Shown: positions 27,451-35,856 of the stretch, in pieces
How the letters are laid out: every line of letters begins with the position of its first letter
Numbering within the stretch: position 1 is the first letter of the stretch
Assembly: GCA_942490535.1 (NCBI GenBank)
Contig: CALNXQ010000004.1
Location: 868,001 to 932,000, forward strand
Origin: JAEINY01 sp942490535
GTDB lineage: Bacteria > Bacteroidota > Bacteroidia > Bacteroidales > Marinilabiliaceae
DNA: 64,000 nucleotides
Direction: 5' to 3'
The notes under the pieces: generated by a model
The model's database searches: none
What the model was told of the DNA's origin: nothing
The model's input: only the letters and a program-made list of their open reading frames with translations
Translations under genes and position numbers: made by a program

Positions 27451-29799
27451 ATGAGACTACTAACAGTTGCATTATTAGCTTTGACGTTTGTATTCGTTTC
27501 AAACGCATCTTACTCACAATCGGCACCTCCCAAACCCTTGTGCAGCATCCATGGAACCATCACGGCCGAGGGAGCCGTGCTTCCTTTCGCCACCGTATCC
27601 ATTAAATCGACTACCCTGGGCACTGCCTCCGGTGCGGATGGCGACTATGAACTCTATCAGGTACCCGCTGGGGAATACATTGTTCGGGTCCAGGCACTGG
27701 GTTATAAACCTCTGGAAAAAGCTGTGGTTTTCCAATCAGGAACACCTGTTCAACTCAATGTGGAGTTGGAAAGTGACGTGTTAGGTCTGGAGCAAATAGT
27801 GGTTACCGCCGACCGGAATGAACGAAAGCGCTCCGAAGCATCAACCATTGTGAACACATTATCGCCCAAACTTCTTGAGAATACACAAGCTGTAACCATT
27901 AGCGAAGGTCTGGCCTACTGTCCGGGCTTGCGCATGGAAAACAACTGTCAAAACTGTGGGTTCACGCAGCTCAGAATGAACGGACTGGAAGGCCCCTATT
28001 CCCAGATTTTAGTGAATAGCCGTCCCATTTTCAGCGGTCTGGCTGGCGTTTACGGACTGGAACTCATCCCGGCCAATATGATTGATCGCATTGAAGTTAT
28101 CCGAGGGGGTGGTTCGGCACTCTATGGCAGCAACGCCATTGCCGGTACTGTCAATTTAATTACCAAAGATCCCATTAGCAACAGCTATGAAGTGAAAATG
28201 CAGCACAACTCAATTGGTGTAGGTACCGGATCAGTAGCGTCTGATTATGCCATTAACTTCAACACTTCACTGGTATCAGAGGACAAAAACACCGGGATTG
28301 CTTTGTTTGGCTTTAACCGCGAGAAGGAGCCGTACGATGCCAATGGTGACGGTTTTTCGGAAGCTTCTGACCTGGAGAATCTCACTTTTGGAGCCCGCCT
28401 GTTCCACCGCCCCGGATACAGAAGTAAACTAACGGCTGACTTTTTTCGCATCAATGAAAAAAGACGTGGCGGTAACAAATTTGATTCCCCGCATCACGAG
28501 GCCGATGTTTCGGAAGCAGTGAGCCATAAAATTACCACAGGCGCCTTAACGTATGAACGCTTCGTGGGCACCGGCAGTCATTGGTCCGTGTATGGATCGA
28601 CCCAGCACATTGGGCGCGACTCCTATTACGGCGCCAATCAATCCTTAAAAGACTATGGCTACACCGAAGGTCTGACCTTTAATATAGGAACGCAATTCAA
28701 AAGTGATTTTGGCAATAATACCCTTTTGGGCGGGGTGGAGTTAGTGAGTGACCAATTGGAGGACACCAAACTGGGCGCTCCTGATTTCGAGAAGCCCATT
28801 GCTTCGGCGGAGGGACCAAAATTTGAACATACCCCAAATACCACAGTAGCCGATCAGGCCAGTAATATTTTGGGTTTCTTTGCGCAATACGATCGTACCC
28901 TGGGCCCCCTAAAAGCATCGGTAGGTTTTCGGTTTGATCACTACGACATTTCTGATAAGGAAAACGGAACCGGCGATAATTCCGGAAGTGTATTCAGCCC
29001 CAGAGTCAACTTGCTTTGGACAGTCAATTCAAATTTGCAATGGCGGGCCAGTTATTCTCAAGGCTATAGAGCGCCGCAAATATTCGATGAAGACTTGCAT
29101 ATTTTGACCTCTGGATCGAGACGTGTCATTCATGAAAATGATCCCAATCTGAAGCAGGAAACCAGTCACAGCTGGATGTCCTCCCTGGATTTCAACAAAA
29201 AAATGGGTCTTTGGAACATTGGTTTCTTAACTGAGGCGTTTTATACTCAATTGAACAATCCCTTCTTCAACGAACCGGGAGAAGTAGATGAAAATGGCAC
29301 CATCGTGTATACCCGAATCAATGCCGAAGGAGCACAAGTACAAGGGGTGAACCTGGAATTAACCGTATCTCCCCTGAAAGCCTTAAATTTTAAAGGTGGA
29401 TATACTATTCAAAGCAGCCGTTACAGTGAAGCGCAAGCTCCCTTTAACGAGCGCCGATTCTTCAGAACACCGGATCAATATGGATTTTTCACCCTTGACT
29501 GGGATGCCAACGAGCGCATTTGCCTCATCTTAAATGGCACCTATACCGGAGAGATGTTAGTTCCTTATTTGGAAGAAGAATTAAGAACCTCCCCTACTTT
29601 TATGGACATGGGTATCAAAGCAGAATATGCCTTTAATCTGAGCGGCCTGCCATTCAAACTATTCGGGGGTGTGAAAAACATGTTTAATGCCTATCAGGAT
29701 GATTTTGACAGCGGTATGGATCGTGATCCAGCCTACATGTATGGACCAACCGCTCCGCGTACCGTTTACTTTGGAATAAAACTGAGTAATCTGTTGTAA
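27451..29799 (+). CDS. TonB-dependent receptor with Cys-containing plug
   Basis: 782 residues: signal peptide (about 1-22), CarboxypepD_reg-like domain (about 30-110), plug (about 120-235) and barrel ending in FGIKLSNLL. The plug holds C157, C166 and C169 in a CPGLR...NNCQNCGF arrangement preceding LRMNGLEGPYSQIL; cysteines there are unusual and suggest a disulfide or metal site. The TonB-type TADRNE box region and EVIRGGGSALYGSNAIAG are typical. With the His-rich protein upstream, a metal or metal-chelate substrate is the most likely, by inference; vitamin or siderophore uptake is possible. Confidence 0.87.
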   Translation: MRLLTVALLALTFVFVSNASYSQSAPPKPLCSIHGTITAEGAVLPFATVSIKSTTLGTASGADGDYELYQVPAGEYIVRVQALGYKPLEKAVVFQSGTPVQLNVELESDVLGLEQIVVTADRNERKRSEASTIVNTLSPKLLENTQAVTISEGLAYCPGLRMENNCQNCGFTQLRMNGLEGPYSQILVNSRPIFSGLAGVYGLELIPANMIDRIEVIRGGGSALYGSNAIAGTVNLITKDPISNSYEVKMQHNSIGVGTGSVASDYAINFNTSLVSEDKNTGIALFGFNREKEPYDANGDGFSEASDLENLTFGARLFHRPGYRSKLTADFFRINEKRRGGNKFDSPHHEADVSEAVSHKITTGALTYERFVGTGSHWSVYGSTQHIGRDSYYGANQSLKDYGYTEGLTFNIGTQFKSDFGNNTLLGGVELVSDQLEDTKLGAPDFEKPIASAEGPKFEHTPNTTVADQASNILGFFAQYDRTLGPLKASVGFRFDHYDISDKENGTGDNSGSVFSPRVNLLWTVNSNLQWRASYSQGYRAPQIFDEDLHILTSGSRRVIHENDPNLKQETSHSWMSSLDFNKKMGLWNIGFLTEAFYTQLNNPFFNEPGEVDENGTIVYTRINAEGAQVQGVNLELTVSPLKALNFKGGYTIQSSRYSEAQAPFNERRFFRTPDQYGFFTLDWDANERICLILNGTYTGEMLVPYLEEELRTSPTFMDMGIKAEYAFNLSGLPFKLFGGVKNMFNAYQDDFDSGMDRDPAYMYGPTAPRTVYFGIKLSNLL

Positions 29800-29840
29800 G
29801 AACATGCACATACTCACTGTTTAGTCCATATATTTCAAAC

Positions 29841-29879
29841 AACCGACACGCCTGCATGGGGTGTCGGTTTTGTTTTTTT
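29841..29879 (+). terminator. Rho-independent terminator of the TonB receptor
   Basis: AACCGACAC pairs with GTGTCGGTT around a 12-base loop, followed by TTGTTTTTTT. Confidence 0.88.
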
Positions 29880-30080
29880 AGTGTCTTACTCGTGATATTT
29901 TTGTATTATTTGGCAGGATATTGTTTTTGGACTAACTGGAATGATGAATAGTGATTAACGATTTGAAATTTAAGAATTCAGCGTTCGTCATTTGTTGATC
30001 GATATTCATTATTTGATTCTGGCTCATCCAGGTTAGGGAATAAGCATGGAACGCATCTAAGTCTAACATGGTGTCAGTTA

Positions 30081-30256
30081 AAGCTACACATGGTCTCATT
30101 CCAAACCACACGTGATTTCATTTCAAACCACACGTGGTTTCATCCCAAACCACACGTGATTTCTTTCCAAATCACACGTGGTTTCGTTTCAAACCAGGCG
30201 TGATTTCATTTCAAACCACACGTAGTTTCGTTTCAAACCAGGCGTGGTTTTTATTA
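30081..30256. repeat. 22-bp tandem dyad array (8 units)
   Basis: Eight consecutive 22-base units start at 30081, 30103, 30125, 30147, 30169, 30191, 30213 and 30235; the first and last are most diverged. The core is the near-palindrome AAACCACACGTGGTTT, arms AAACCAC/GTGGTTT around AC, best in unit 2; other units vary at A/G in the right arm and CAC/CAG in the left. The unit length is not a multiple of three and there is no open frame through it, so it is non-coding. It lies just downstream of the minus-strand ECF operon end and between convergent genes. Confidence 0.93.
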
Positions 30257-30264
30257 CAATCAAA

Positions 30265-30522
30265 TTACAACTCAACACTTCGCTGGAAAAGCCCTCTGGG
30301 GAATCCATAGGGATAGCTTGTTTTTTCAGTGGAATCCTGATAAACCGAATCCCTGGATAGATTTCTGCCAAGCCCCCTTTTAACAGATGGAAGTGAATCC
30401 TGCGGATCATGTAAAGGGAGTCTGGAAACCTGCGTTTCCAGCGGAAAAAAATGGCCCTCTTCCCTGCCGTTGCTGCACCATTGGAGAATGATCAAAAGCA
30501 GGATGAAGAAGAGCCATTTCAT
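30265..30522 (-). CDS. Small putative lipoprotein
   Basis: 85 residues from the ATG at 30522 (a TTG at 30531 is weaker). A strongly hydrophobic N-terminus ends LLIILQWCSNG, a relaxed lipobox with Cys as the first mature residue, then a short charged and proline-containing tail without a recognisable domain. It starts 16 bases after the DUF4097 gene upstream, so it is the last gene of the ECF sigma operon. Function unknown. Confidence 0.6.
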   Translation of the reverse strand: MKWLFFILLLIILQWCSNGREEGHFFPLETQVSRLPLHDPQDSLPSVKRGLGRNLSRDSVYQDSTEKTSYPYGFPRGLFQRSVEL

Positions 30523-30538
30523 GTTTATCAACTTAAAT

Positions 30539-31165
30539 CTATTTCTTAATCTGTCTCAAATACACATTGCCACTGATGGTTTCCAGCGCCATCTCACGCC
30601 CCCCGCCATTGAGTGTGGCATCCACCTCGGCCCCAACGATCTTATTTTTCAGAGGTCCTGAAAACTGTAAATCCAAATCACTGTAAATATCACCCGATAT
30701 GGTTTTGGCACGAATATCCGCTTTTGTGTGATTGGCTACCGTGAGATCAATGAACCCGCTTATTGTCTTGTAATGGATGCTCCCCAATTCGCCGATAGCA
30801 GTAATGTTGCCTGAAATGGTTGTGACCTTTACATCGGCACCTTTGGGCACTTTTATCTGACCATACACATCCACTTCATTACGGTCCTTCTTTTGGGGTT
30901 TAAAATCGCTGGATAGTTGAATTCGATCGTTCTGCTGATTAAAAGTAACCTGATAGGCATCGTTATCGGCATTATTATTCACATTCACACGGAGGTGCAA
31001 TTCCACCTGGTCACTGTCCCAGGCTTCGATGGTGATGGAGTCCAGAATGGGAAGATCAATTTCAATGGCTTCGCCTTTCCACTGATAGGTTTGCTTATGT
31101 ACTTTTTGCGCCCACATGGACGTCATAAAAGCACAAGCGCTGAGTAGGATCACTATCTTTTTCAT
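30539..31165 (-). CDS. DUF4097-like secreted beta-repeat protein (1)
   Basis: 208 residues with a signal peptide ending near SMWAQ. The body is a right-handed beta-helix-like repeat with recurring T(I/V)SG(N/F/D) turns (TTISGNI, KTISGFI, KTISGDI, ETISGNV), the mark of DUF4097/adhesin-like proteins. It is probably periplasmic or surface-exposed. These proteins commonly accompany ECF sigma and anti-sigma genes in Bacteroidota and may be an output or sensing part of that system. A related paralogue lies 130 bases upstream on the same strand. Confidence 0.85.
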   Translation of the reverse strand: MKKIVILLSACAFMTSMWAQKVHKQTYQWKGEAIEIDLPILDSITIEAWDSDQVELHLRVNVNNNADNDAYQVTFNQQNDRIQLSSDFKPQKKDRNEVDVYGQIKVPKGADVKVTTISGNITAIGELGSIHYKTISGFIDLTVANHTKADIRAKTISGDIYSDLDLQFSGPLKNKIVGAEVDATLNGGGREMALETISGNVYLRQIKK

Positions 31166-31295
31166 ACTGTTTCGTTAACGTTTAGATACACTGATGGCTG
31201 TTCAGGTTACTCACCTAAATCCATTTTTCAATAAACAACTTGATTTTTATTGCAATAGATTACCAAGTGAATCTATTGCGACTAACGGGCTGGTC

Positions 31296-32111
31296 TTATC
31301 TTTTTCGCAGATACACGTTGCCACTGATGGATTCCATGGAAATTTTCACGCCACCATTGTTGATCAGGCCTTTAGTGGTACCACCGATCCCTGAATGAAT
31401 GACATCCAATTCATCGGCACGGGTATCTTTTGATTTCTTCTTTTCGAAGGCAATATCAAAATTGGTGTAAATTTCGCCACTGATGGTTTTCAAGGCTAAT
31501 TCGGCCGGGGTATTTCCGGGTAAGGCCACATCTATGTCCCCGCTAATAGCGGATATAGACGTTGGGTTAGTCTGGTTAACTGCCGTAAATGAACCTTCAA
31601 TATCGCCACTGATGGAATGAAACATAACCGGTCCGGAGAGGTCTGAGAACGTAATATCTGCCGAAAGGGTTTTCACATCAACGGCCGATTTTAAGCCGTG
31701 TATCTCCACATCATCGTGTGCCATGGGATTGCTATAATCGATGGTAATCGCCATTTGTTTGGGTACATAAAAAATGTAATCCGCTTCCTTTGACTGCGGC
31801 GAGGCACCATAAAACAGTAACTTATCACCGGCCTCCTTCATCTCCAATCCCAAGCCGGTATTGTCCACATTATTATTGAAGATGGGCTTCAGACCTTCGG
31901 CCCGTTTATCCGGCTTCTCATAATTCAACACTTCCACTTTCAAAGCATCTGTATCACTTTGTTTAAGGATAATCTTACCCAATACCTGCTCAATTCGAAC
32001 CGATTTAGCAGAACTGTTCTTACTAAACGTTAAAGGTTCTCCCTTTTTATCTTGTGCCATCAGCACACTGCAAAAAAAAGTAATGCTTACTATTAATGAT
32101 ATGTATTTCAT
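31296..32111 (-). CDS. DUF4097-like secreted beta-repeat protein (2)
   Basis: 271 residues with a signal peptide ending near VLMAQ. C-terminal repeats HSISGDI, SAISGDI, KTISGEI and ESISGNV show the same beta-helix-type turns as its downstream neighbour, so the two are paralogues; this one carries a longer N-terminal region (about 20-130). Likely exported. It sits between the lipoprotein esterase gene and the shorter paralogue in the ECF operon, with 82- and 130-base gaps that could hold internal processing or promoter sites, though I see none clearly. Confidence 0.85.
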   Translation of the reverse strand: MKYISLIVSITFFCSVLMAQDKKGEPLTFSKNSSAKSVRIEQVLGKIILKQSDTDALKVEVLNYEKPDKRAEGLKPIFNNNVDNTGLGLEMKEAGDKLLFYGASPQSKEADYIFYVPKQMAITIDYSNPMAHDDVEIHGLKSAVDVKTLSADITFSDLSGPVMFHSISGDIEGSFTAVNQTNPTSISAISGDIDVALPGNTPAELALKTISGEIYTNFDIAFEKKKSKDTRADELDVIHSGIGGTTKGLINNGGVKISMESISGNVYLRKR

Positions 32112-32193
32112 GATTTCTATTTTTAAAATTTAAAAGATTTTGTACTATCCGGCCGGGATATACATTACTGATACTTCTTACCTAAATCCAGAA

Positions 32194-33675
32194 CTAATAC
32201 TGTTTTAAAACCTGATTATCAATTTCATGATGAATGAAAGTCCTCAATTCATCCGTCCAAACATTATGACCTAAATCCTCAAAGTATTGAACATGCGCCT
32301 TTATGTCATGATCTCTCAATATCTCATCCACCAGTTCTACGCTGGCATCTAATCCAAAATCATCATCTCGTGAAACAAACAGATGTAATTTACCTGCCAA
32401 AGCATCCTGATAGGCTTCACAATAGTTTGAAAGCTTCAACCCGATATCGTAATGTTTCCAATGACTGGCTACTTTGTGATTAATAATCCCGGTTGCTCTG
32501 TCAAACAGGTAAGCCGGAGTTCCTCCCTCCGATTTGGGACTAAAAGAAGCTTCCCAGGTTCTCACCTGTCCATATTCATCAACCACATGTTCAAGTTCTA
32601 CTAATAAGCGCGTTTTCTCCCCTTTCAATAGATCTGTTGAATCAGATTTATCGGCATAGTAGAAGTTCGCCTCTTGTTTATAAATGTTACACGCCCCCAT
32701 TGTTCTAAAATCCAATGGATCGGGAGAGGCCGCAAAAGCACCATTAAACAAGTTGGGGTAGCTAACCTGAAGCCACACTGAAGTCCAGGCACCTGACGAT
32801 TGCCCCATCAAAAACCGCGATTGAGCACCTGGCAACACCCGCCACTGATTTTCAACAAAGGGAATAAACTCTTGAGTAAAAGCCTTTCCCCAAGGGCCAT
32901 TGTTATCAGAGTCTGCAAAATGATGATAGCCCTGAAAAAACTCGCCATTGCAAAACACAAATATCTTGGCTGCTCCAACTTTGTTAATCCCATATCTATT
33001 AATCTGGCCGTCACCATAGGTGATGGCCGCATGACTGGAACCAAAACCCGGAAATACATAGACAACAGGGTATTTTTTGTTCTGATTCGCGAAATATTCC
33101 GATGGCAACACCACAGCCGCTTCAATACACATCTCGCGTCCCCAAAAGTCGCTTAACAACTCACTTTGATAACGCACTTCCTTTATATTGGCAGTCGCAT
33201 TGAAACACCATCCTTCAAATTGATTATTAACCGCCACCTCGAGTTCAACTTTTTGACCAGATGTGAAGGTTTGTTTTTGTTTGCGCGAATAACTATTTCC
33301 CTGGACAACGAATGATGACCTTTTCAGAGTATCAGCATCAAATATCACCCTATAGGCATACTCTCCTTCTAAATCAGAAATAGCAGTTAACCATTCATCA
33401 TCGAATTTGCTAATGTAAATGGTATCTTTAGGATTCCAATCACAAATATTGTAGGTATATACCGGTTGGAGTCTATTGGGATCCACACCATAAACCAGTT
33501 GAGCTGAAGTATCCTTATCGAATAAAAAAATCAGTTTACCCCGAACCGTTTCGCCCAATGAAGTCTCATCCAATTTGACCTTCACCAATAAAGCGCAATG
33601 ATCAGGCTTTTGACACGAAAAAATAAAAAGGATGGATAGTAACCATACGTATGTGAAAAACCTGAAAAAGATCAT
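32194..33675 (-). CDS. Lipoprotein esterase, alpha/beta-hydrolase fold
   Basis: 493 residues. The N-terminus has a lipobox-like LFIFSC with C21, predicting an envelope lipoprotein. A beta-sandwich-like N-terminal domain (about 25-165) precedes an esterase-D-type alpha/beta hydrolase domain (about 170-490) with VVYVFPGFGSS oxyanion region, nucleophile elbow GQSSG at 291-295 (S293) and a late His in LGHNVW. Substrates may be acetyl or feruloyl esters; siderophore esterase is also possible. It starts 15 bases after the anti-sigma gene, an unusual insertion in this type of operon. Confidence 0.83.
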   Translation of the reverse strand: MIFFRFFTYVWLLSILFIFSCQKPDHCALLVKVKLDETSLGETVRGKLIFLFDKDTSAQLVYGVDPNRLQPVYTYNICDWNPKDTIYISKFDDEWLTAISDLEGEYAYRVIFDADTLKRSSFVVQGNSYSRKQKQTFTSGQKVELEVAVNNQFEGWCFNATANIKEVRYQSELLSDFWGREMCIEAAVVLPSEYFANQNKKYPVVYVFPGFGSSHAAITYGDGQINRYGINKVGAAKIFVFCNGEFFQGYHHFADSDNNGPWGKAFTQEFIPFVENQWRVLPGAQSRFLMGQSSGAWTSVWLQVSYPNLFNGAFAASPDPLDFRTMGACNIYKQEANFYYADKSDSTDLLKGEKTRLLVELEHVVDEYGQVRTWEASFSPKSEGGTPAYLFDRATGIINHKVASHWKHYDIGLKLSNYCEAYQDALAGKLHLFVSRDDDFGLDASVELVDEILRDHDIKAHVQYFEDLGHNVWTDELRTFIHHEIDNQVLKQY

Positions 33676-33690
33676 GTCCCTTGTTTTAAA

Positions 33691-34476
33691 TTAAATCAGA
33701 ATATCAAGCGCTTTTTGCGCTTCAGCTTGCACTGTTTCATGCACCTGGTCATTATCTATAAACTGCTCAACGACAGGCATCACATTTTTATCTTTAAGAG
33801 CCACCAACGATTGAATCAGTACAATTTGAATGAGCGGTTCCGTTTGTTGTTCCAGCGATTGAATCAATCCCTGGCGTACACCGGCATTTTGCCCATGTTG
33901 CAACAAGGCATTGGCAGCGGCCAGCCGTACGTTGACATTTTCATCCGTGTTAAGTGTATTGAAGAGGGCTGATAGGATATTGTCATCAAACTGATGAATA
34001 TCCTCGGTGAAATAAACAGCTTTTAAACGCTCGCTTGGCGAATCCTGACGCAACATGGCAAACATCAAGAGTTGCCGCATATCATCCATCTCGCTTTGCA
34101 ATTCCACTACCTGGTTGCTGTTCGTTTCCGGATTCGTATTGGTCAACAAAAACATACCCGATAAGGCCCCTGTCACAAAAATAAGAACGGCCGCGGCCAC
34201 CTGACGCCAGTTCAAATGGATTTGAATGGTAATGGGCGCCTTCTTCAGCAGTTGTTTCTCGTGCTTAATCATTTGCGCCACGTTTACATCTAGTGCTTGG
34301 GGCGGTTCAACCAGCGGAATGGTGGTCATCAGGTTCATTAACTGTTGCGTCCGTCTCAATTCTTCCAGGCAGGTATCACATGCTTCCAGATGTTTCTCAA
34401 ACAGGGCATTATCCGCTTTCGATAAGGTGCCATCCAGAAATTCCAGTAATCGATTATTTATATCCGAACAATTCAT
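33691..34476 (-). CDS. Anti-sigma factor with zinc finger and HEAT repeats
   Basis: 261 residues. The N-terminus is a zf-HC2/ASD domain with H29, C33 and C36 (HLEACDTC), which would bind the cognate ECF sigma factor in the cytoplasm. One membrane helix is at about 92-112 (VLIFVTGALSGMFLL). The periplasmic part (about 140-261) has HEAT-like repeats (VRLAAANALLQHG, IQIVLIQSLVALKD). It starts ten bases after the sigma gene, so they form a sigma/anti-sigma pair. The signal that releases sigma is probably sensed through the HEAT domain; inference. Confidence 0.9.
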   Translation of the reverse strand: MNCSDINNRLLEFLDGTLSKADNALFEKHLEACDTCLEELRRTQQLMNLMTTIPLVEPPQALDVNVAQMIKHEKQLLKKAPITIQIHLNWRQVAAAVLIFVTGALSGMFLLTNTNPETNSNQVVELQSEMDDMRQLLMFAMLRQDSPSERLKAVYFTEDIHQFDDNILSALFNTLNTDENVNVRLAAANALLQHGQNAGVRQGLIQSLEQQTEPLIQIVLIQSLVALKDKNVMPVVEQFIDNDQVHETVQAEAQKALDILI

Positions 34477-34486
34477 GGCTTTGGGT

Positions 34487-35017
34487 TTACGCTAATTCAA
34501 AATAATACTTCCTTAATTTCTCCATGGCCCGATGCGCCCGGACTTTAATGGCAGCTACCGTTAACCCGGTAATGGCGGCAACTTCATCGTATTTCAAGCC
34601 CTGAAAACGGTGCAGTGCGATGATCTCCCGGTCTACTCCAGAAAGCCGGTTAACACATTGATGTAACAAGCGATACTGTTCTTCCTTATCCTCATTGCCT
34701 TCATCCGCCATTTGCATCATTGCTTCGTTCAATTCCATGAGATGCCGGTCAGTATTCTGCCATTCCCGATTCATCACATTCCTGGCAATGGTAAAAATCC
34801 AGGTTCTAAAGGAATGCCCCTTTAAAAAGGATTGCCGGTATTTTAAGATGCGGTAAAAAACCTGCTGTGTATGATCCAATGCATCCGTTTCATCCACCCC
34901 CATGCGCAGATAGAAGTTGTACAAATAGGTTTTATAACGGGTAAACAAAATGCTCAAGGCATCCAGATTTCCTGCCTTAACCTGCAGCATTATGTCCTCA
35001 TCAGTGGGCTGAGCCAT
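34487..35017 (-). CDS. ECF-type RNA polymerase sigma factor
   Basis: 176 residues with region 2 (about 25-90; YKTYLYNFYLRMGVDETDALDHTQQVFY, here quoted only by its landmarks YLYNF and DHTQQVFY) and region 4 helix-turn-helix (about 120-170; LKYDEVAAITGLTVAAIKVR). No region 1 or 3, as expected for extracytoplasmic-function sigmas. First gene of an operon with its anti-sigma factor, an esterase and DUF4097 proteins. It probably autoregulates from an upstream promoter with an AAC-containing -35 element. Confidence 0.93.
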   Translation of the reverse strand: MAQPTDEDIMLQVKAGNLDALSILFTRYKTYLYNFYLRMGVDETDALDHTQQVFYRILKYRQSFLKGHSFRTWIFTIARNVMNREWQNTDRHLMELNEAMMQMADEGNEDKEEQYRLLHQCVNRLSGVDREIIALHRFQGLKYDEVAAITGLTVAAIKVRAHRAMEKLRKYYFELA

Positions 35018-35036
35018 TTTTTAAAGTTTACTTTGA

Positions 35037-35063
35037 ATATCCGAAGAATCCTAAAAGGTTACA
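35037..35063 (-). promoter_or_regulatory. Candidate ECF-type autoregulated promoter
   Basis: On the minus strand TGTAACC (35057-35063) contains the AAC core usual in ECF -35 boxes, and CGGATAT (35037-35043) is a possible -10, 20 bases before the sigma start codon. The spacing is on the short side. Confidence 0.35.
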
Positions 35064-35196
35064 TCGTCGATGGAGTTTTTTTTACATCAGCCGTCTTTTT
35101 TCTCTTGCACACCTTTCTAAACAACTGAATGAATGCGCTAAAACGAATTTAATATTCCCTTCACATCTACGTAATATGGTCTTTACGCCCTTGCTA

Positions 35197-35204
35197 TACA
35201 TTTG
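35197..35204 (+). promoter_or_regulatory. -7 box (TACATTTG)
   Basis: Exact TAnnTTTG match 15 bases before the ATG at 35220, implying a very short leader. Confidence 0.5.
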
Positions 35205-35219
35205 ATCAAAACTTAAATC

Positions 35220-35792
35220 ATGAAAAAGAAAAATGTAATGGTAAAAAGCAGTATTATCGCTTTGGTTGGCCTGCTTCTGACAGGTGTACTCGTGGCTCAG
35301 GAACCACTCATTGTGGAAAAAGATATCGCGATCGAACCCACAGAAAACGTGGCACAAAAAGTAGATCAGCTCGTAGAATGGCTCGTAGACAATACGAATG
35401 GGCAAATTCAATTTCGGAATTGTCAATCTAATAAAATTACCATTGAAGGCGACATGCCCCTTCTCCTGGAAAAATCCCCCTTTGCGCTATCCTCTCAATT
35501 CAATGGTAACATTGCCTATCGTCTGGATATTGCCGTTACCGCTGACCAAATCAATCTCCATTTCCATGATCTCTATCACCATTCGCAATATTCCATTAAC
35601 GGTTGGGACTTTGACATGGGATTGTTACAAACTGATTTCAAAGCCTCAAAACAGCCGGTTTTAAGTAATTTTGATTACCTCAGCGAAGATTACGCCCGAG
35701 TAGACCGGTTTAAATCCGATGAACAAATGGCCCAGCTGGTATGCAAAAAGACTCTTGATACCATTGACCAAACCATCAATCAAATTCAGTAG
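35220..35792 (+). CDS. Secreted protein of unknown function
   Basis: 190 residues with a signal peptide (about 6-26, ending VLVAQ). The mature part is mixed alpha/beta: an amphipathic helix (VAQKVDQLVEWLVDN), beta strands around QIQFRNCQSNKITIEGD and a C-terminal helix. This resembles the DUF4468/TBP-like fold seen in small secreted Bacteroidota proteins, but the match is by eye only. Divergent from the ECF operon and ending at a bidirectional terminator. No catalytic motif is visible. Confidence 0.7.
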   Translation: MKKKNVMVKSSIIALVGLLLTGVLVAQEPLIVEKDIAIEPTENVAQKVDQLVEWLVDNTNGQIQFRNCQSNKITIEGDMPLLLEKSPFALSSQFNGNIAYRLDIAVTADQINLHFHDLYHHSQYSINGWDFDMGLLQTDFKASKQPVLSNFDYLSEDYARVDRFKSDEQMAQLVCKKTLDTIDQTINQIQ

Positions 35793-35811
35793 CTCATTTC
35801 TTTTAGCCCCC

Positions 35812-35850
35812 CAAAAAAGGTGGAAACAATTCTGTGTTCCACCTTTTTTA
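35812..35850. terminator. Bidirectional terminator
   Basis: AAAAAAGGTGGAA pairs with TTCCACCTTTTTT around an 11-base loop, between the convergent secreted-protein gene and the large kinase gene. Confidence 0.9.
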
Positions 35851-35856
35851 TATCTA

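Noticed and set aside
30081..30256. CRISPR array
   Set aside because: Units are directly contiguous with no unique spacers and no cas gene is nearby.
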